NCBI RefSeq assembly: GCF_004358325.1 | Contig: NZ_CP037940.1 | Coordinates: forward strand, 930,001-994,000 | DNA length: 64,000 nt | Reading direction: 5' to 3' | Source: Periweissella cryptocerci | GTDB lineage: Bacteria; Bacillota; Bacilli; Lactobacillales; Lactobacillaceae | Part shown: one piece after another, positions 35,030-44,311 of the stretch | Numbering within the stretch: the stretch's first letter is position 1 | Layout of the letters: each line of letters begins with the position of its first letter | The notes under the pieces: model-generated | The model's input: the letters and a program-made list of their open reading frames with translations, nothing else | What the model was told of the DNA's origin: nothing | Database searches by the model: none | Position numbers and translations under genes: made by a program

Positions 35030-36097
35030 ATGTCCCAAAATCCATTCAATCCATCATTTGACTACAATAAATCAAGTTTCATTAGTGATAATCACGTGCT
35101 GAATAATATCATTGATGCAATTGACAATGAAAATAGTAAATGGCGGACTACCTTCATTCTTGGCATGCGTGGTGCCGGTAAAACAAGTTTATTGACTTAC
35201 ATTTCACGCCAATTGAACACTCGTAAAAATGTTATTCATCTTTCACTAACTTCAGCAGATGAGCTATTAGGTAATATCGTTGCCGGTTTACAACAAAAAC
35301 TGCCCCAACTACCTGAATTTAAAACCGCAAGTATATCTTTACCCGGAATTAAGGTCGACATTACTAAACCAACTACGCGGTCAACGTTCCAATTTGATGT
35401 CGAAAATTTACTAAACATTGCCAAATTTATGGGAATTACCGTTGTTCTACTACTTGATGAAGTCCAAAATAAAACGGCACAACTTAGAACTTTATTTGCC
35501 GCTTACAAAACTTATCGCGGTGCTGACTTGCCAATTATGCTTATTTCAGCTGGGTTACCGTCAGCCGTTGACGCAATAATTAATGATACGGCACTCACTT
35601 TTTTGCTCCGAGCTAATCAAGTTAAGCTTGCACCACTTGAACAACCAGCCATCACCCAATCATATATCCAATTATTCAAAGGTCGTGGCTTATCTGCCCA
35701 ACAAGCAGTTCGCATGTCACAATCTTCGATGGGATATCCATACATGTACCAATTACTGGGTGATTATATTTGGGAAAATGGTAGCAATCCCGTCCAAGAA
35801 AATGAATTAACAGACGCAATTTATATCGCTAAACAAGCACTTTTTCAAAACGTCTATGCCAAAGTCATTTCCGATTTGGCCCCCAAAGATCGTGAATTAG
35901 TCTTAGCGATTCAATCGCAAGGTGGAAAAAATGTTACCACGGAAATGCTCCGCGAAGCCACCGGTTGGGATACCAATAACTTAACCACCCACAAAGCAAT
36001 GCTCAATCACTGGGGTGTGACGGCTAAAAGTGGCTATGGCTTAATTAGTTTCATCCTCCCTTATTTTTCAGAATTTCTAACTGAGTATTTTGATTAA
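35030..36097 (+). CDS. AAA ATPase with winged helix, ORC/Cdc6-like
   Basis: 355 residues. Walker A is GMRGAGKTSLL (about residues 45-55), Walker B VVLLLDEVQ (about 140-148), sensor 1 PIMLISAGLPS. The C-terminal 80 residues, ELVLAIQSQGGKNVTTEMLR to NHWGVTAKSGYGLISFILPY, form a winged helix. This is the layout of archaeal Orc1/Cdc6 and of AAA_16-type regulators. AAGGAGG precedes the ATG. The gene is a single unit flanked on both sides by paired repeats, with a terminator shortly after. The repeats are likely its DNA targets. The process served is unknown. Confidence 0.7.
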   Translation: MSQNPFNPSFDYNKSSFISDNHVLNNIIDAIDNENSKWRTTFILGMRGAGKTSLLTYISRQLNTRKNVIHLSLTSADELLGNIVAGLQQKLPQLPEFKTASISLPGIKVDITKPTTRSTFQFDVENLLNIAKFMGITVVLLLDEVQNKTAQLRTLFAAYKTYRGADLPIMLISAGLPSAVDAIINDTALTFLLRANQVKLAPLEQPAITQSYIQLFKGRGLSAQQAVRMSQSSMGYPYMYQLLGDYIWENGSNPVQENELTDAIYIAKQALFQNVYAKVISDLAPKDRELVLAIQSQGGKNVTTEMLREATGWDTNNLTTHKAMLNHWGVTAKSGYGLISFILPYFSEFLTEYFD

Positions 36098-36148
36098 AGC
36101 CCGATATATACTTTTTGACGATTGCTCATCGTGGATATGGAAAGTCAC

Positions 36149-36199
36149 AGAGTAAGAGATAGTAAGATTGTTGATCAAAGAGTAAGAGACAGTAAGATT
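36149..36199 (+). repeat. Two direct repeats downstream of the ATPase
   Basis: Copies at 36149-36169 and 36179-36199, 30 bp apart, same core and same T/C difference as the upstream pair. Outside the 21-bp core the flanks differ from the upstream pair. Confidence 0.9.
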
Positions 36200-36207
36200 A
36201 AGCACGC

Positions 36208-36250
36208 AAAAAACGTCTGACCACCACAACATGGTAGTCAGACGTTTTTT
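36208..36250. terminator. Bidirectional terminator between ATPase and tyrS
   Basis: AAAAAACGTCTGACCACC pairs with GGTAGTCAGACGTTTTTT. Serves both convergent genes. Confidence 0.9.
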
Positions 36251-36273
36251 CATTTTACTAATTTAATCCGGGA

Positions 36274-37527
36274 TTAACCGTTCACACGTCCCAAGAAGTA
36301 CTTCTTCTTACCACGACGCACGATGACGAACTTGCCATCGTACATTGCTGTTGGGTCAACGATGGCTTCCAAATCCTTGATTTGTTCACCGTTAATCCGG
36401 ATGGCGCCATTTTCAACGTCTTCACGGGCTTGGCGTTTTGACTTATCCACACCGGCGTCCACAATGAAGTCGACGATGTTTTTAGGTTCAGCCGTCAAGG
36501 CAAAATCAGGCATGTTGGCAAAGCCTTGTTCGATTTCGCTAGCCGTCAATTCTTGGACATCCCCTGAGAACAACGCTGCTGAAATTCGTTCCGCTTCTTC
36601 AACCGCAGCTGGGCTGTGGACAAATGCCGTCACTTCTTGAGCCAAGCGACGTTGAGCTTCACGCTTGCCGGGATCAGTTGCCACCGCCGTTTCCAAAGCC
36701 GCAATTTCTTCGTGGCTCAAGAAAGTGAAGTACTTCAAGTATTTCACAACATCCGCATCCGCTTGGTTGTACCAGAATTGGTAGAATTCGTAAGGTGACG
36801 TCTTGGCAGCATCCAACCAAACTGCACCGCCGGCTGATTTACCAAATTTCGTTCCGTCAGCCTTCAACATCAAAGGAATCGTCAAGCCGTAAGCTTTGGC
36901 TTCTGAACCTTCAAGCCGGTGGATTAAGTCAGTCCCAGCGGTGATGTTACCCCATTGATCGGCACCACCAACTTGGATTTGGACGTCTTCTTCGCGGAAC
37001 AAGTGCAAGAAGTCCACAGATTGGAGAATTTGGTAGGTAAATTCAGTGTATGAAATCCCAACTTCCAAACGTGAAGCCACAACATCCTTCGCCAACATTG
37101 TGTTAACTGAGAACAACTTACCGTAGTCACGCAAGAAATCAAGCATGCCAATTTTTCCCAACCAGTCGCGGTTATTGACCACGCGGAAGTTTTCCGTTCC
37201 AAACAAGTGCACCATTTGGCCCGTCAAAGCTGATTCATTGTGCATAACTTGGTCCATCGTTTGGAGAACCCGTTCAGAGTTACGCCCTGATGGATCCCCG
37301 ATTGAACCAGTTCCCCCACCAATAACAATCACAGGCTTGTGCCCAGCTAATTGGAAACGTTTCAAAATCATGAAGGGAATCAAGTGCCCGATGTGCATTG
37401 AATCCGCCGTTGGGTCAATCCCAGCGTACAAGCCAACTTGCTTTGCGCCCAATAATTCTTCCATTCCTGCTTCATCGGTTAATTGGTTAATGGCACCGCG
37501 CCATTTTAAATCACTTAAAATTTCCAT
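36274..37527 (-). CDS. tyrS: Tyrosyl-tRNA synthetase
   Basis: 417 residues, usual length. It charges tRNA-Tyr with tyrosine in the cytoplasm. YAGIDPTADSMHIGHLIPFM carries the HIGH signature, IGGGTGSIGDPSGR the class Ic pattern, TDLIHR and LMLKADGTKFGKSAGGAVWL the KFGKS motif, and the C-terminus (KRQAREDVENGAIRINGEQI) the S4 RNA-binding domain. AGAGG precedes the ATG. Expression is controlled by a T-box leader (37763-37985). Confidence 0.97.
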   Translation of the reverse strand: MEILSDLKWRGAINQLTDEAGMEELLGAKQVGLYAGIDPTADSMHIGHLIPFMILKRFQLAGHKPVIVIGGGTGSIGDPSGRNSERVLQTMDQVMHNESALTGQMVHLFGTENFRVVNNRDWLGKIGMLDFLRDYGKLFSVNTMLAKDVVASRLEVGISYTEFTYQILQSVDFLHLFREEDVQIQVGGADQWGNITAGTDLIHRLEGSEAKAYGLTIPLMLKADGTKFGKSAGGAVWLDAAKTSPYEFYQFWYNQADADVVKYLKYFTFLSHEEIAALETAVATDPGKREAQRRLAQEVTAFVHSPAAVEEAERISAALFSGDVQELTASEIEQGFANMPDFALTAEPKNIVDFIVDAGVDKSKRQAREDVENGAIRINGEQIKDLEAIVDPTAMYDGKFVIVRRGKKKYFLGRVNG

Positions 37528-37762
37528 GCTGTCTAGCCTCTTTTCTTTTTATGTATCTTGCAAATGTGTTCTTACTGCATGTGGATAAATGTGGGTGAAC
37601 GTGGGTGAATACGTTAGCATCAGGTACAACGGTTTGTTTTGTCCTACTCTTCAGGACAAGAAAACACGCTTCCAAACTAGCGGCGTGGCTAGAGTTTCCT
37701 GCTGACATGATACGCCAAACAATCTCTGGTTACATGACACTAGCCTTCCGCCCAGCAAACAA

Positions 37763-37985
37763 AAAGTCCTTAGAACGCCTGCCAAAAACAGTCATTCTAA
37801 GGACGAAAAATTCGTGGTACCACCTTAATTCACTACATCATTGTAGCCTCAAGTCGTCGGTAACGAGACGAACCGCTCATGCTCCATAATTGTAATTCAT
37901 TCCTCGGGCTTGGTTAGTTTCCAGCGACCACTAACTTTCTGAACAAGCTGCCAAGTAACTACTCTGATTACTTCATTGCATGTAA
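37763..37985 (-). promoter_or_regulatory. T-box riboswitch of tyrS
   Basis: The minus strand has the T-box GGTGGTACCACG (37813-37828) just before a hairpin GTCCTTAGAATG with CGTTCTAAGGAC and a T run (37761-37804). This is the antiterminator/terminator switch. A likely specifier is the TAC (Tyr) in GAATTACAATTATGG upstream. Uncharged tRNA-Tyr would bind and allow read-through into tyrS. About 235 bp without recognisable features lie between the terminator and the tyrS start. Confidence 0.9.
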
Positions 37986-38237
37986 AATTTTAGCACGTCC
38001 CCACCAAAAAAGCCACATCGCTGTGACTTTTCTGTAAAACTATTTACCACGGTTAGTTCCGCGACATAGCGTATTAACGTCCCGTAATTTTAACCCAGCC
38101 TCCACGTATTAGCGGAATTTATTTACAAGTTGCAGAATCTTATCACTAAAAACGAATACAATCATTTTGCTTTCCTTATACATTAAGAGTATAGTTACAT
38201 TTGTTCTTGGGGAAGAGAACGGAAATGAGGGGATTTA

Positions 38238-38414
38238 ATGATTTTCAAACGATTCGGCGCCAATTTGATTGGATTTGCCATTTTAGCTGCGCTTTTAAAA
38301 CTCCAAGCGACCTATAATAAGAAGCATGAGACTAAGCACTGGCTTGATCCATGGTTTTTTTTACTCGCAGTGGTAGCGGATGCTGTAATCCTGCTGTATT
38401 GGAATATTGATTAA
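38238..38414 (+). CDS. Small two-span membrane protein
   Basis: 58 residues: MIFKRFGANLIGFAILAALL, a polar middle (YNKKHETKHWLDPW) and FFLLAVVADAVILLYW. GAGGGG lies 5-6 bp upstream. Not recognised; hydrophobic ends and a basic middle suggest a hairpin in the membrane. Confidence 0.5.
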   Translation: MIFKRFGANLIGFAILAALLKLQATYNKKHETKHWLDPWFFLLAVVADAVILLYWNID

Positions 38415-38593
38415 TTTCGGCGCAAGTAAAACTGTGCTGTGTTTAACTGCTTCTACAATAACACCTGTGGGCTGGTTTAAATATACAAATTGAGTGAAGT
38501 TAAAAGTGGTCGTATACCTATCTTTGCCGTAGAAACAGGTTTATATAAGGGGCGAAAACGTAACTATTTCAACTTAAATGATTTAGCGCAATT

Positions 38594-38627
38594 AAAAAAG
38601 CAACGGCCATAGGCTCGTTGCTTTTTT
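38594..38627. terminator. Bidirectional terminator
   Basis: AAAAAAGCAACG pairs with CGTTGCTTTTTT. Abuts the stop codon of the CAP-domain gene. Confidence 0.85.
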
Positions 38628-38628
38628 A

Positions 38629-40266
38629 TTAGAAATCAAACACATCATCAAGGTTTAGTGTTGTACCAGCAGTAAATGTACCAAAGTCTGCGAAAGAAAC
38701 TATACGACCTGTGGTCATAATATTAACTCCAAATCCAACACTTTCATAGTCCCCCATCTGAGTTATTTCATGTGGTGCACTATCAGTCCATTGTTGCACT
38801 AAAGAAACAGCAATTTGTGTATCGGTCTTAGTTCGATTAAAACCGTCCACCCACAATGAGTTTTCTTGTTTGGCCGCCAAAGCAAGCCCTGATGAAATCA
38901 ATGCTTTATTCATGTCCGTTTCATAATCATCGTGTCCCGCAGAAGTCAATTTTTGTGCACGCATTTCTGCGAATTTTTGTAAAAATTGATTGTTAATCAA
39001 CGCTGTTTTACCATTTGCTGAACGATGTGTGTTAAGTGCTATCACTTCAGCTAATTCAATACCATTTTCACGATCTTTTAAAGTCCTCGAGAAATCTTTG
39101 TCTAGCTTACTGTATTTCCCATTAGTAAAATTAGACAAGTCAATCGCATCATCGCCATCAGTAGTTGCTTTGTTGAAATATAGAGTAGTTATTTTGCCGT
39201 TTGCACCAACATATTCACCAGTTGGGCTCACAATCGAGTTGTCTAAATTACGTACTTGATAGCTTTGATATGCACTGTCTACCGATGTCTTAAAGTGAGG
39301 CTCCACAAAGATATGTGCTGATGAATAATCGTCTACATACTTTACAACTTGTGAGCCATCCGCCAAGTTATAACGCAACTCGCGTACAGAACCATCGCCT
39401 TCGATGAATGCTTGCGCTGGTTTGTAGCTCCTGTCGTTCTTGTCAGTGTATGTGTATTGGGTATATTCCTTTGGTACATTTAGCCAACCAGTTGTACTGT
39501 CTGAATCAGTTGAGTGACTACTATTTGATTGGGCATTTCCGCTGTCATTGGTTGATTGCGTACTGTTATTTGTGCTATTCGAATTGGTACTTGAAGTGGT
39601 AGTTGTTTTATTACCAGAACTTTGCTCCTTCTTAGGTGAAGAAGGAGCAAATTTTAATGCACTGGCAGGCAAATACCCGGACATTTTGCCACTAACTTGA
39701 TAGTAAATAACGGACTTTGTACCTTGAACCACCGTGAGTTTATTATACACGCTAAACTTGTAGCTACCCTTCAAATCGGTAATTTCGGTATGCTTCATGT
39801 TAGCTTTAACACCAGTCTTCGTACCTGAGAAACCGTACAATGTGTACCATTCATTGGTGTTGGCTAATGATGCACTCGCAGCCATATTCTTACTTGATTT
39901 AATGTACCATGCTTTTGGAGCACCTTTTGCTAATTGTGATTTCAATACATACTTTTTCAAGTTACTTACATAGTAATAAGTTACCTTCTTAGCACCATGT
40001 TTTAATTTAATTTGCTTCGTTACATACAACTTGTTGTGAAACTTATTAGCAACAGATTTTTTTGATTTCAACACTCGCGCGTGTTTTCCGCCTTTAATTG
40101 CTACTGCTGAACCATTGGCTTTTTTCAAGTGATATACCGTTTTGTGCATTTTCTTCGCACTAACTTGCGCATATCGGGTTGCTGCTTCAGTTGGCTTTTC
40201 GTTGGATACCATTACTGTTGATAAAGCAACTACTGACAACAATGCCATTGACACCATTTTCTTCAT
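38629..40266 (-). CDS. Secreted CAP-domain protein with repeated surface-layer-like modules
   Basis: 545 residues, start MKKMVSMALLSVVALSTVMV at 40266 with AGGGGA upstream. After the signal peptide come two or three SLAP-like modules (KMHKTVYHLKKANGSAVAIK, KKVTYYYVSNLKKYVLKSQL, and SVIYYQVSGKMSGYLPAS). A serine/asparagine linker and a C-terminal CAP (SCP/YkwD) domain of about 140 residues (LAEVIALNTHRSANGKTALI, EMRAQKLTSAGHDD, ESVGFGVNIM) follow. The role of bacterial CAP domains is unclear. The cell-wall-type modules suggest non-covalent attachment outside the cell. A second, more divergent CAP protein is at 41744-43555. Confidence 0.85.
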   Translation of the reverse strand: MKKMVSMALLSVVALSTVMVSNEKPTEAATRYAQVSAKKMHKTVYHLKKANGSAVAIKGGKHARVLKSKKSVANKFHNKLYVTKQIKLKHGAKKVTYYYVSNLKKYVLKSQLAKGAPKAWYIKSSKNMAASASLANTNEWYTLYGFSGTKTGVKANMKHTEITDLKGSYKFSVYNKLTVVQGTKSVIYYQVSGKMSGYLPASALKFAPSSPKKEQSSGNKTTTTSSTNSNSTNNSTQSTNDSGNAQSNSSHSTDSDSTTGWLNVPKEYTQYTYTDKNDRSYKPAQAFIEGDGSVRELRYNLADGSQVVKYVDDYSSAHIFVEPHFKTSVDSAYQSYQVRNLDNSIVSPTGEYVGANGKITTLYFNKATTDGDDAIDLSNFTNGKYSKLDKDFSRTLKDRENGIELAEVIALNTHRSANGKTALINNQFLQKFAEMRAQKLTSAGHDDYETDMNKALISSGLALAAKQENSLWVDGFNRTKTDTQIAVSLVQQWTDSAPHEITQMGDYESVGFGVNIMTTGRIVSFADFGTFTAGTTLNLDDVFDF

Positions 40267-40367
40267 AATATACTTGTCCCCTAATATTTTATTGGTAGAA
40301 TTGTGGTCTGTTCTTAATCGATAACAATATGTTATCACTATTATTTGGTTGTGCCTATCGACTGACG

Positions 40368-40399
40368 AAAAAAGGGCAACCGTCCTTTGGTTACCCTTT
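40368..40399 (-). terminator. Rho-independent terminator
   Basis: On the minus strand AAGGGTAACC pairs with GGTTGCCCTT followed by TTTTCG. Ends the NlpC/P60 gene. Confidence 0.75.
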
Positions 40400-40406
40400 C
40401 CTTTAA

Positions 40407-41324
40407 TTACTTAACCCGCAAGGCAGTTTTCCAAGCGCCAGGGTGATAAGCACTATAACGTACACCGCCTTCGAGATCTTGCAAAATCTGACCATGCCCT
40501 ACATACATAGCAACGTGACCCCAGTGCCATACAATATCGCCCGGCTTAACCGAGTACAAACTAATGTGACGCATACGTGAATGTTGACTAGAGGTTGTAG
40601 ATCCAATGTCTTGCTTACCTGCCAAAAGGTAGGCAAGTTCAGTAAAGCCTGCGCAATCAGTACCCGCAGAAAGTGTGTGTCCATTGTAAACATAACGACC
40701 ATACTTCAATGATTTAGCTGCCTTAACAACACGAGTACGCCAGTTAGCGTGTGACTGAGTAGTGGAATTATTCACTTGTAGTGTGTCGTCGCCCAAAATA
40801 GTGCCGTTGTACTTAACTGCCTTAGCCTTAGTAGCGGAAGTTGACTTAGTAGCAAGACTTACGATGTTATCTGACCACTTAAAGTACAATGTATCATTCT
40901 TACCCCAGCCAACCTTTACACCGTTGATGGTCTTTGAATGCCCCTTAGAAATGATGTGATATGCAGGGTTGTTATAACCAGTTGCGTATGACGGGCTAAC
41001 AATGTATACTTCGCCATTACGCATCATACGAATATCATATTCAGCGGAAGCGTTTCCTCGGTTATGTGTATAACGCGTTTGCTTAGTATTTTCAAAAACC
41101 AAATTGGCGTGGCGAATCTTCTTACCATTTTTTGTTTCTTGGTAACCAACGGTAACGTACTTTGATACAACCTTTTGTTGGTAAATTGGTGCATCATGAT
41201 ACTCCTGACCAGTGAGATATGATTCAGTCCCGTTAATCATGGCGTGCCCTTGTGGTTGAGCAACTACAAACACACCAGCAATCGCGATTGCTGCAATTGC
41301 AGACTTAAAAACCTTGTTATTCAT
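40407..41324 (-). CDS. Secreted NlpC/P60-type peptidase
   Basis: 305 residues. Signal peptide MNNKVFKSAIAAIAIAGVFV. The C-terminal domain has the catalytic cysteine in AGTDCAGFTELAYLLAG, VKPGDIVWHWGHVAMYVGHG with the catalytic histidine, and HPGAWKTALRV near the end. Such enzymes cut peptidoglycan stem peptides. The N-terminal 170 residues (KYVTVGYQETKNGKKIRHAN, AEYDIRMMRNGEVYIVSPSY) look like a novel wall-binding part. AGGGAAAAT precedes the ATG. Neighbouring secreted CAP genes suggest a wall-remodelling set. Confidence 0.8.
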   Translation of the reverse strand: MNNKVFKSAIAAIAIAGVFVVAQPQGHAMINGTESYLTGQEYHDAPIYQQKVVSKYVTVGYQETKNGKKIRHANLVFENTKQTRYTHNRGNASAEYDIRMMRNGEVYIVSPSYATGYNNPAYHIISKGHSKTINGVKVGWGKNDTLYFKWSDNIVSLATKSTSATKAKAVKYNGTILGDDTLQVNNSTTQSHANWRTRVVKAAKSLKYGRYVYNGHTLSAGTDCAGFTELAYLLAGKQDIGSTTSSQHSRMRHISLYSVKPGDIVWHWGHVAMYVGHGQILQDLEGGVRYSAYHPGAWKTALRVK

Positions 41325-41431
41325 ATTGATTTTCCCTATTCCCCATATTTTTTGCTCTCTTTCCCTACAAAAAAGAACTTAGTATACTAAAACACTTTCC
41401 AAAGCGTTTAAACTAACAACGAATTATGTTG

Positions 41432-41630
41432 TAACATCATTTTCAAAGTCCGCCAGTACCTCCGCGCCCGTTTTACCAATCTTCTTACCACCCACTTCTA
41501 ATGTATTGACCTTTTAAGTTGCAAAATCTCGATTAGTTGCGTGTACTAACATCGCTTGAGAAATACCTGAGGCTTTGTCTATTTCATATCGAGTTGTATT
41601 ATTCTCTGCTAGATATTCGTCTAAATTCAT
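41432..41630 (-). pseudogene. HTH (Xre-like) gene remnant
   Basis: MNLDEYLAENNTTRYEIDKA then SGISQAMLVHATNRDFAT, then TAA at 41514-41516. After the stop the same frame continues KVNTLEVGGKKIGKTGAEVL, which fits the usual end of these short regulators. So it is a regulator with an in-frame stop. Confidence 0.5.
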
Positions 41631-41743
41631 AGGCGTTACCTTTCTTATTTAATCGACATTCTCATCATACTGCCATTTTCGGTAGCGAGCAATATCAAAT
41701 TGGTAAAAACAATATTGGAACCACCAAACTAATACTAACTACA

Positions 41744-43555
41744 TTATTTCATGATAATTGCCACTGCAATCGGTGCGACACCGTCCTTGTATCCTAATCC
41801 ATTGCCGTAGTATAATCCAACCGTAATTTTCGTGATAGAGTTACCCATAAGGGCATACCAGTGGGCACCGGTATCATGTTTAACACCACTTGCATCGATA
41901 TATCCTTTATCATCATTATATCGGAAGCCTTGGAATAACTCTGAAGCATCAGGATTATCCATAGCTAAATCTTCTGTATAAGATATCGCGCTACCATCTA
42001 AACGTATGTGTTGTAAGCCATTTTGGAACCCTTCATCTGCCCGTGTGTCCGAATAAGTCTGAATATTCGAGCTTTCATCCAATGTAACTGGTTGAAGGCC
42101 TAATGAAGCGCGATCCGCGTTGACCAATTGCAGAAATTGTTCTGTGAATAATGTCCGATTCGCTGCTACGAGTGTACTTATTTCATTAATTGATAGTTGA
42201 CTCGTATCATATGTGTAGTAATACGTCTGTACGTTACTTGCGGGATCGTCCTTGGCTATAATCGTTTGATTTTTAGCAGTCGTTGAATATGGATGGATTG
42301 CGAGCGGTGTTACAGTTACGTTACTACCTACCGTTGTTGCTATTGTTGTATCAGGTGCGATTGTCGTGCCACTTTGGTCAACGTAATGTACGGTAACTGT
42401 TGTTTTTGCCGCTGATGTCGAACTACTTGAACTTGGTGCTGCGTCTTTAGTATAAGTTGGATATACATATTGACCCTTTTCTGCAGTGACTGTGTATGGA
42501 GTATTATTTGATGATGGTGTATATCCATCAACTGCCGGCCAATCCGCAAATGTACTCCCTACCGGCACGGTATACGCGTAGGCGTCGTCTGTAATAGATA
42601 CTCCGCCACGATCCTCCGGAACAACGTAAATTTTTACCATTGCATTGTTTGTTGACGAGGGACTTGAACTATCGCTTGATGCGTTAGAATTATCTTTACT
42701 TGGCTGTGTGTCATTATTAATCGATGTTGAACTTGATACACCAGAATTTGATGATGTTGAACTCGTATCAACTACTGACGTTTCTGTATCATTTTTGCCG
42801 TAACTAACACTACTTGAGCTACTTGCTACTGGCGACGTGTGTGACGAACTTATAGCTACTGAACTCCTTGATGCGACACTAGAACTCGATGAGCTTGGTT
42901 TTGTAGTTGGTTTGCTTGGGGCAACGTATAATCCAGCTACCAGTTTTGTACTAGGTACATACCAACCATCTTTAGTCCGATAGTAGGTTGTCGCTTTTGT
43001 CCCGCTAATCAACACCACTTTCTTAAATCCACTTGCATTCGTGTTTATCGCAAACGTTTTTGAACCATTTTTCTTGGCATTCGCGGTAGCGCCGGTAGTA
43101 GAACCCAGCAGTTTAAACCCTGTGGTCGTTCCTTTGAAATGATACGTTCCACCAACTGCGTTTGCGATTTTAATCCATGTAGCAGTTGGTTGACCTGAAA
43201 TAACTTGTGTCGCTAGTACGTACTTCTTTAAACCACTAGAGTAATAATAGACAATGCTTTTGCCTTTTTGTTTTAATGTGACTTTTTTTGAAATTGAAAA
43301 ACTATTGTGGAAATAATTGCTAGTAGATCCCGTAGCTACCAACTTTCCCTTTTTCTTTGATCCTGTAATTTTGAATAAACTAATTTTTCCGCTCTTTGCG
43401 TGATATGCACCACTAGCTTTCGCTGTTGTCGTAATTTGTACTTCGGTCGTGCTGGCATCAACAGTTTTAGCCAAACTAACACTAATTGTCGATGCTAACA
43501 ATACAATTGCTAATATAGGGTACATTCCTTTTCCTACTGCTTTTTTACAGTCCAT
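41744..43555 (-). CDS. Secreted CAP-like protein with surface modules and MucBP-like domains
   Basis: 603 residues from the ATG at 43555 (AGGAA upstream). Signal peptide MYPILAIVLLASTISVSLAK within the first 32 residues. Three SLAP-like modules (AYHAKSGKISLFKITGSKKK, SIVYYYSSGLKKYVLATQVI, KATTYYRTKDGWYVPSTKLV) share their pattern with the 38629-40266 protein. A serine-rich linker, two MucBP-type domains (KIYVVPEDRGGVSITDDAYA, VTVHYVDQSGTTIAPDTTI) and a C-terminal domain with FLQLVNADRASLGLQPVTLD and SDTRADEGFQNGLQHI follow. The latter is a divergent CAP domain. Likely wall-associated. Confidence 0.75.
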   Translation of the reverse strand: MDCKKAVGKGMYPILAIVLLASTISVSLAKTVDASTTEVQITTTAKASGAYHAKSGKISLFKITGSKKKGKLVATGSTSNYFHNSFSISKKVTLKQKGKSIVYYYSSGLKKYVLATQVISGQPTATWIKIANAVGGTYHFKGTTTGFKLLGSTTGATANAKKNGSKTFAINTNASGFKKVVLISGTKATTYYRTKDGWYVPSTKLVAGLYVAPSKPTTKPSSSSSSVASRSSVAISSSHTSPVASSSSSVSYGKNDTETSVVDTSSTSSNSGVSSSTSINNDTQPSKDNSNASSDSSSPSSTNNAMVKIYVVPEDRGGVSITDDAYAYTVPVGSTFADWPAVDGYTPSSNNTPYTVTAEKGQYVYPTYTKDAAPSSSSSTSAAKTTVTVHYVDQSGTTIAPDTTIATTVGSNVTVTPLAIHPYSTTAKNQTIIAKDDPASNVQTYYYTYDTSQLSINEISTLVAANRTLFTEQFLQLVNADRASLGLQPVTLDESSNIQTYSDTRADEGFQNGLQHIRLDGSAISYTEDLAMDNPDASELFQGFRYNDDKGYIDASGVKHDTGAHWYALMGNSITKITVGLYYGNGLGYKDGVAPIAVAIIMK

Positions 43556-43814
43556 TATGTGTATTCCTTTTGATTTTTTTATGATAGCAGTTAACCTGCC
43601 ATAGAATCTATCGACCAACGAAAGAAAAATCACGCTACTATTGTCCCTAGTATTCACTTTGCGTGATTTATCCTTCTATTCAGTTCTGCTTAATACTTTA
43701 TTTTACTCGTTTAAGTAGCTTAATGGAATACGGTGCCAGTTATTCTATCGTGGGATTCGCATTTCTGTAATTTTATTTAACAATACTCACATACCATGGA
43801 ATATACCTTTGGCA

Positions 43815-43870
43815 CTAGTTTGAGTATTATTCCTAACTAACGAAGTGGTAGTAAATTACTTGGCGGGCGC
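43815..43870 (+). repeat. Partial copy of the 44312-44573 repeat
   Basis: CTAGTTTGAG-TATTA-CTAACTAACG-AGTGG, then AAATTACTTGGCGGGC, closely matches the complement of the right end of the MITE-like element (44519-44573). It overlaps the end of the small secreted peptide gene. Confidence 0.6.
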
Positions 43871-43999
43871 GGTCGCCGTTTCGCTCGCAGCTAATGCTTT
43901 CGGACCATTCATTACTGGTGCTGCCATGCTGACACCCAAAGTTGCCAACATGATGTAACCTTTAACGCGATTCAATTGTTTAGTAGTCATTTTCTTCAT
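43856..43999 (-). CDS. 47-aa secreted peptide
   Basis: Starts MKKMTTKQLNRVKGYIMLAT with AAGGAAG upstream and continues LGVSMAAPVMNGPKALAASE with a short tail. This is a complete signal peptide followed by only about ten residues. It could be a processed peptide or an eroded secreted protein. The stop codon falls in a dispersed repeat, so the gene may have been cut short by it. Confidence 0.45.
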   Translation of the reverse strand: MKKMTTKQLNRVKGYIMLATLGVSMAAPVMNGPKALAASETATAPAK

Positions 44000-44311
44000 A
44001 GGCTGTTTTCTTCCTTTATGCTGAATAATTTTTTAGTGTTTTTCAATAATTGCATTTCAGTAATTTATGACTCAATGTTATGTTTCCAATAATCTGCATT
44101 TCTAAATGAGATGTCTCTCATTCGATGTAGTTAAATTTACGCCCATTTTCCCAATCTGTCGTTAAAGTAAACTCATGAAAACGCTTGCGTCACAGACGTT
44201 TCAAGGTTATGAAGAAAGTGTGCCCCCAGGCGAATTTAGATTAAAATTGTTACATAAAAGCGCTTATGATGATTAGTTTTTGTGGTTATTATGTATTTAG
44301 GTGGGCCGTAG
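44000..44311. other. Intergenic region
   Basis: 312 bp without a gene, between the secreted peptide and the repeat element. Promoter of the peptide on the minus strand is expected near 44020-44100; nothing else is recognised. Confidence 0.3.

Noticed and set aside
34933-36199. CRISPR array
   Set aside because: Only two repeats on each side with a 30-bp period and no variable spacers; no cas genes.
37511-37708. 65-codon minus-strand frame between T-box and tyrS
   Set aside because: Overlaps the tyrS start in another frame and has no ribosome binding site; treated as leader sequence.
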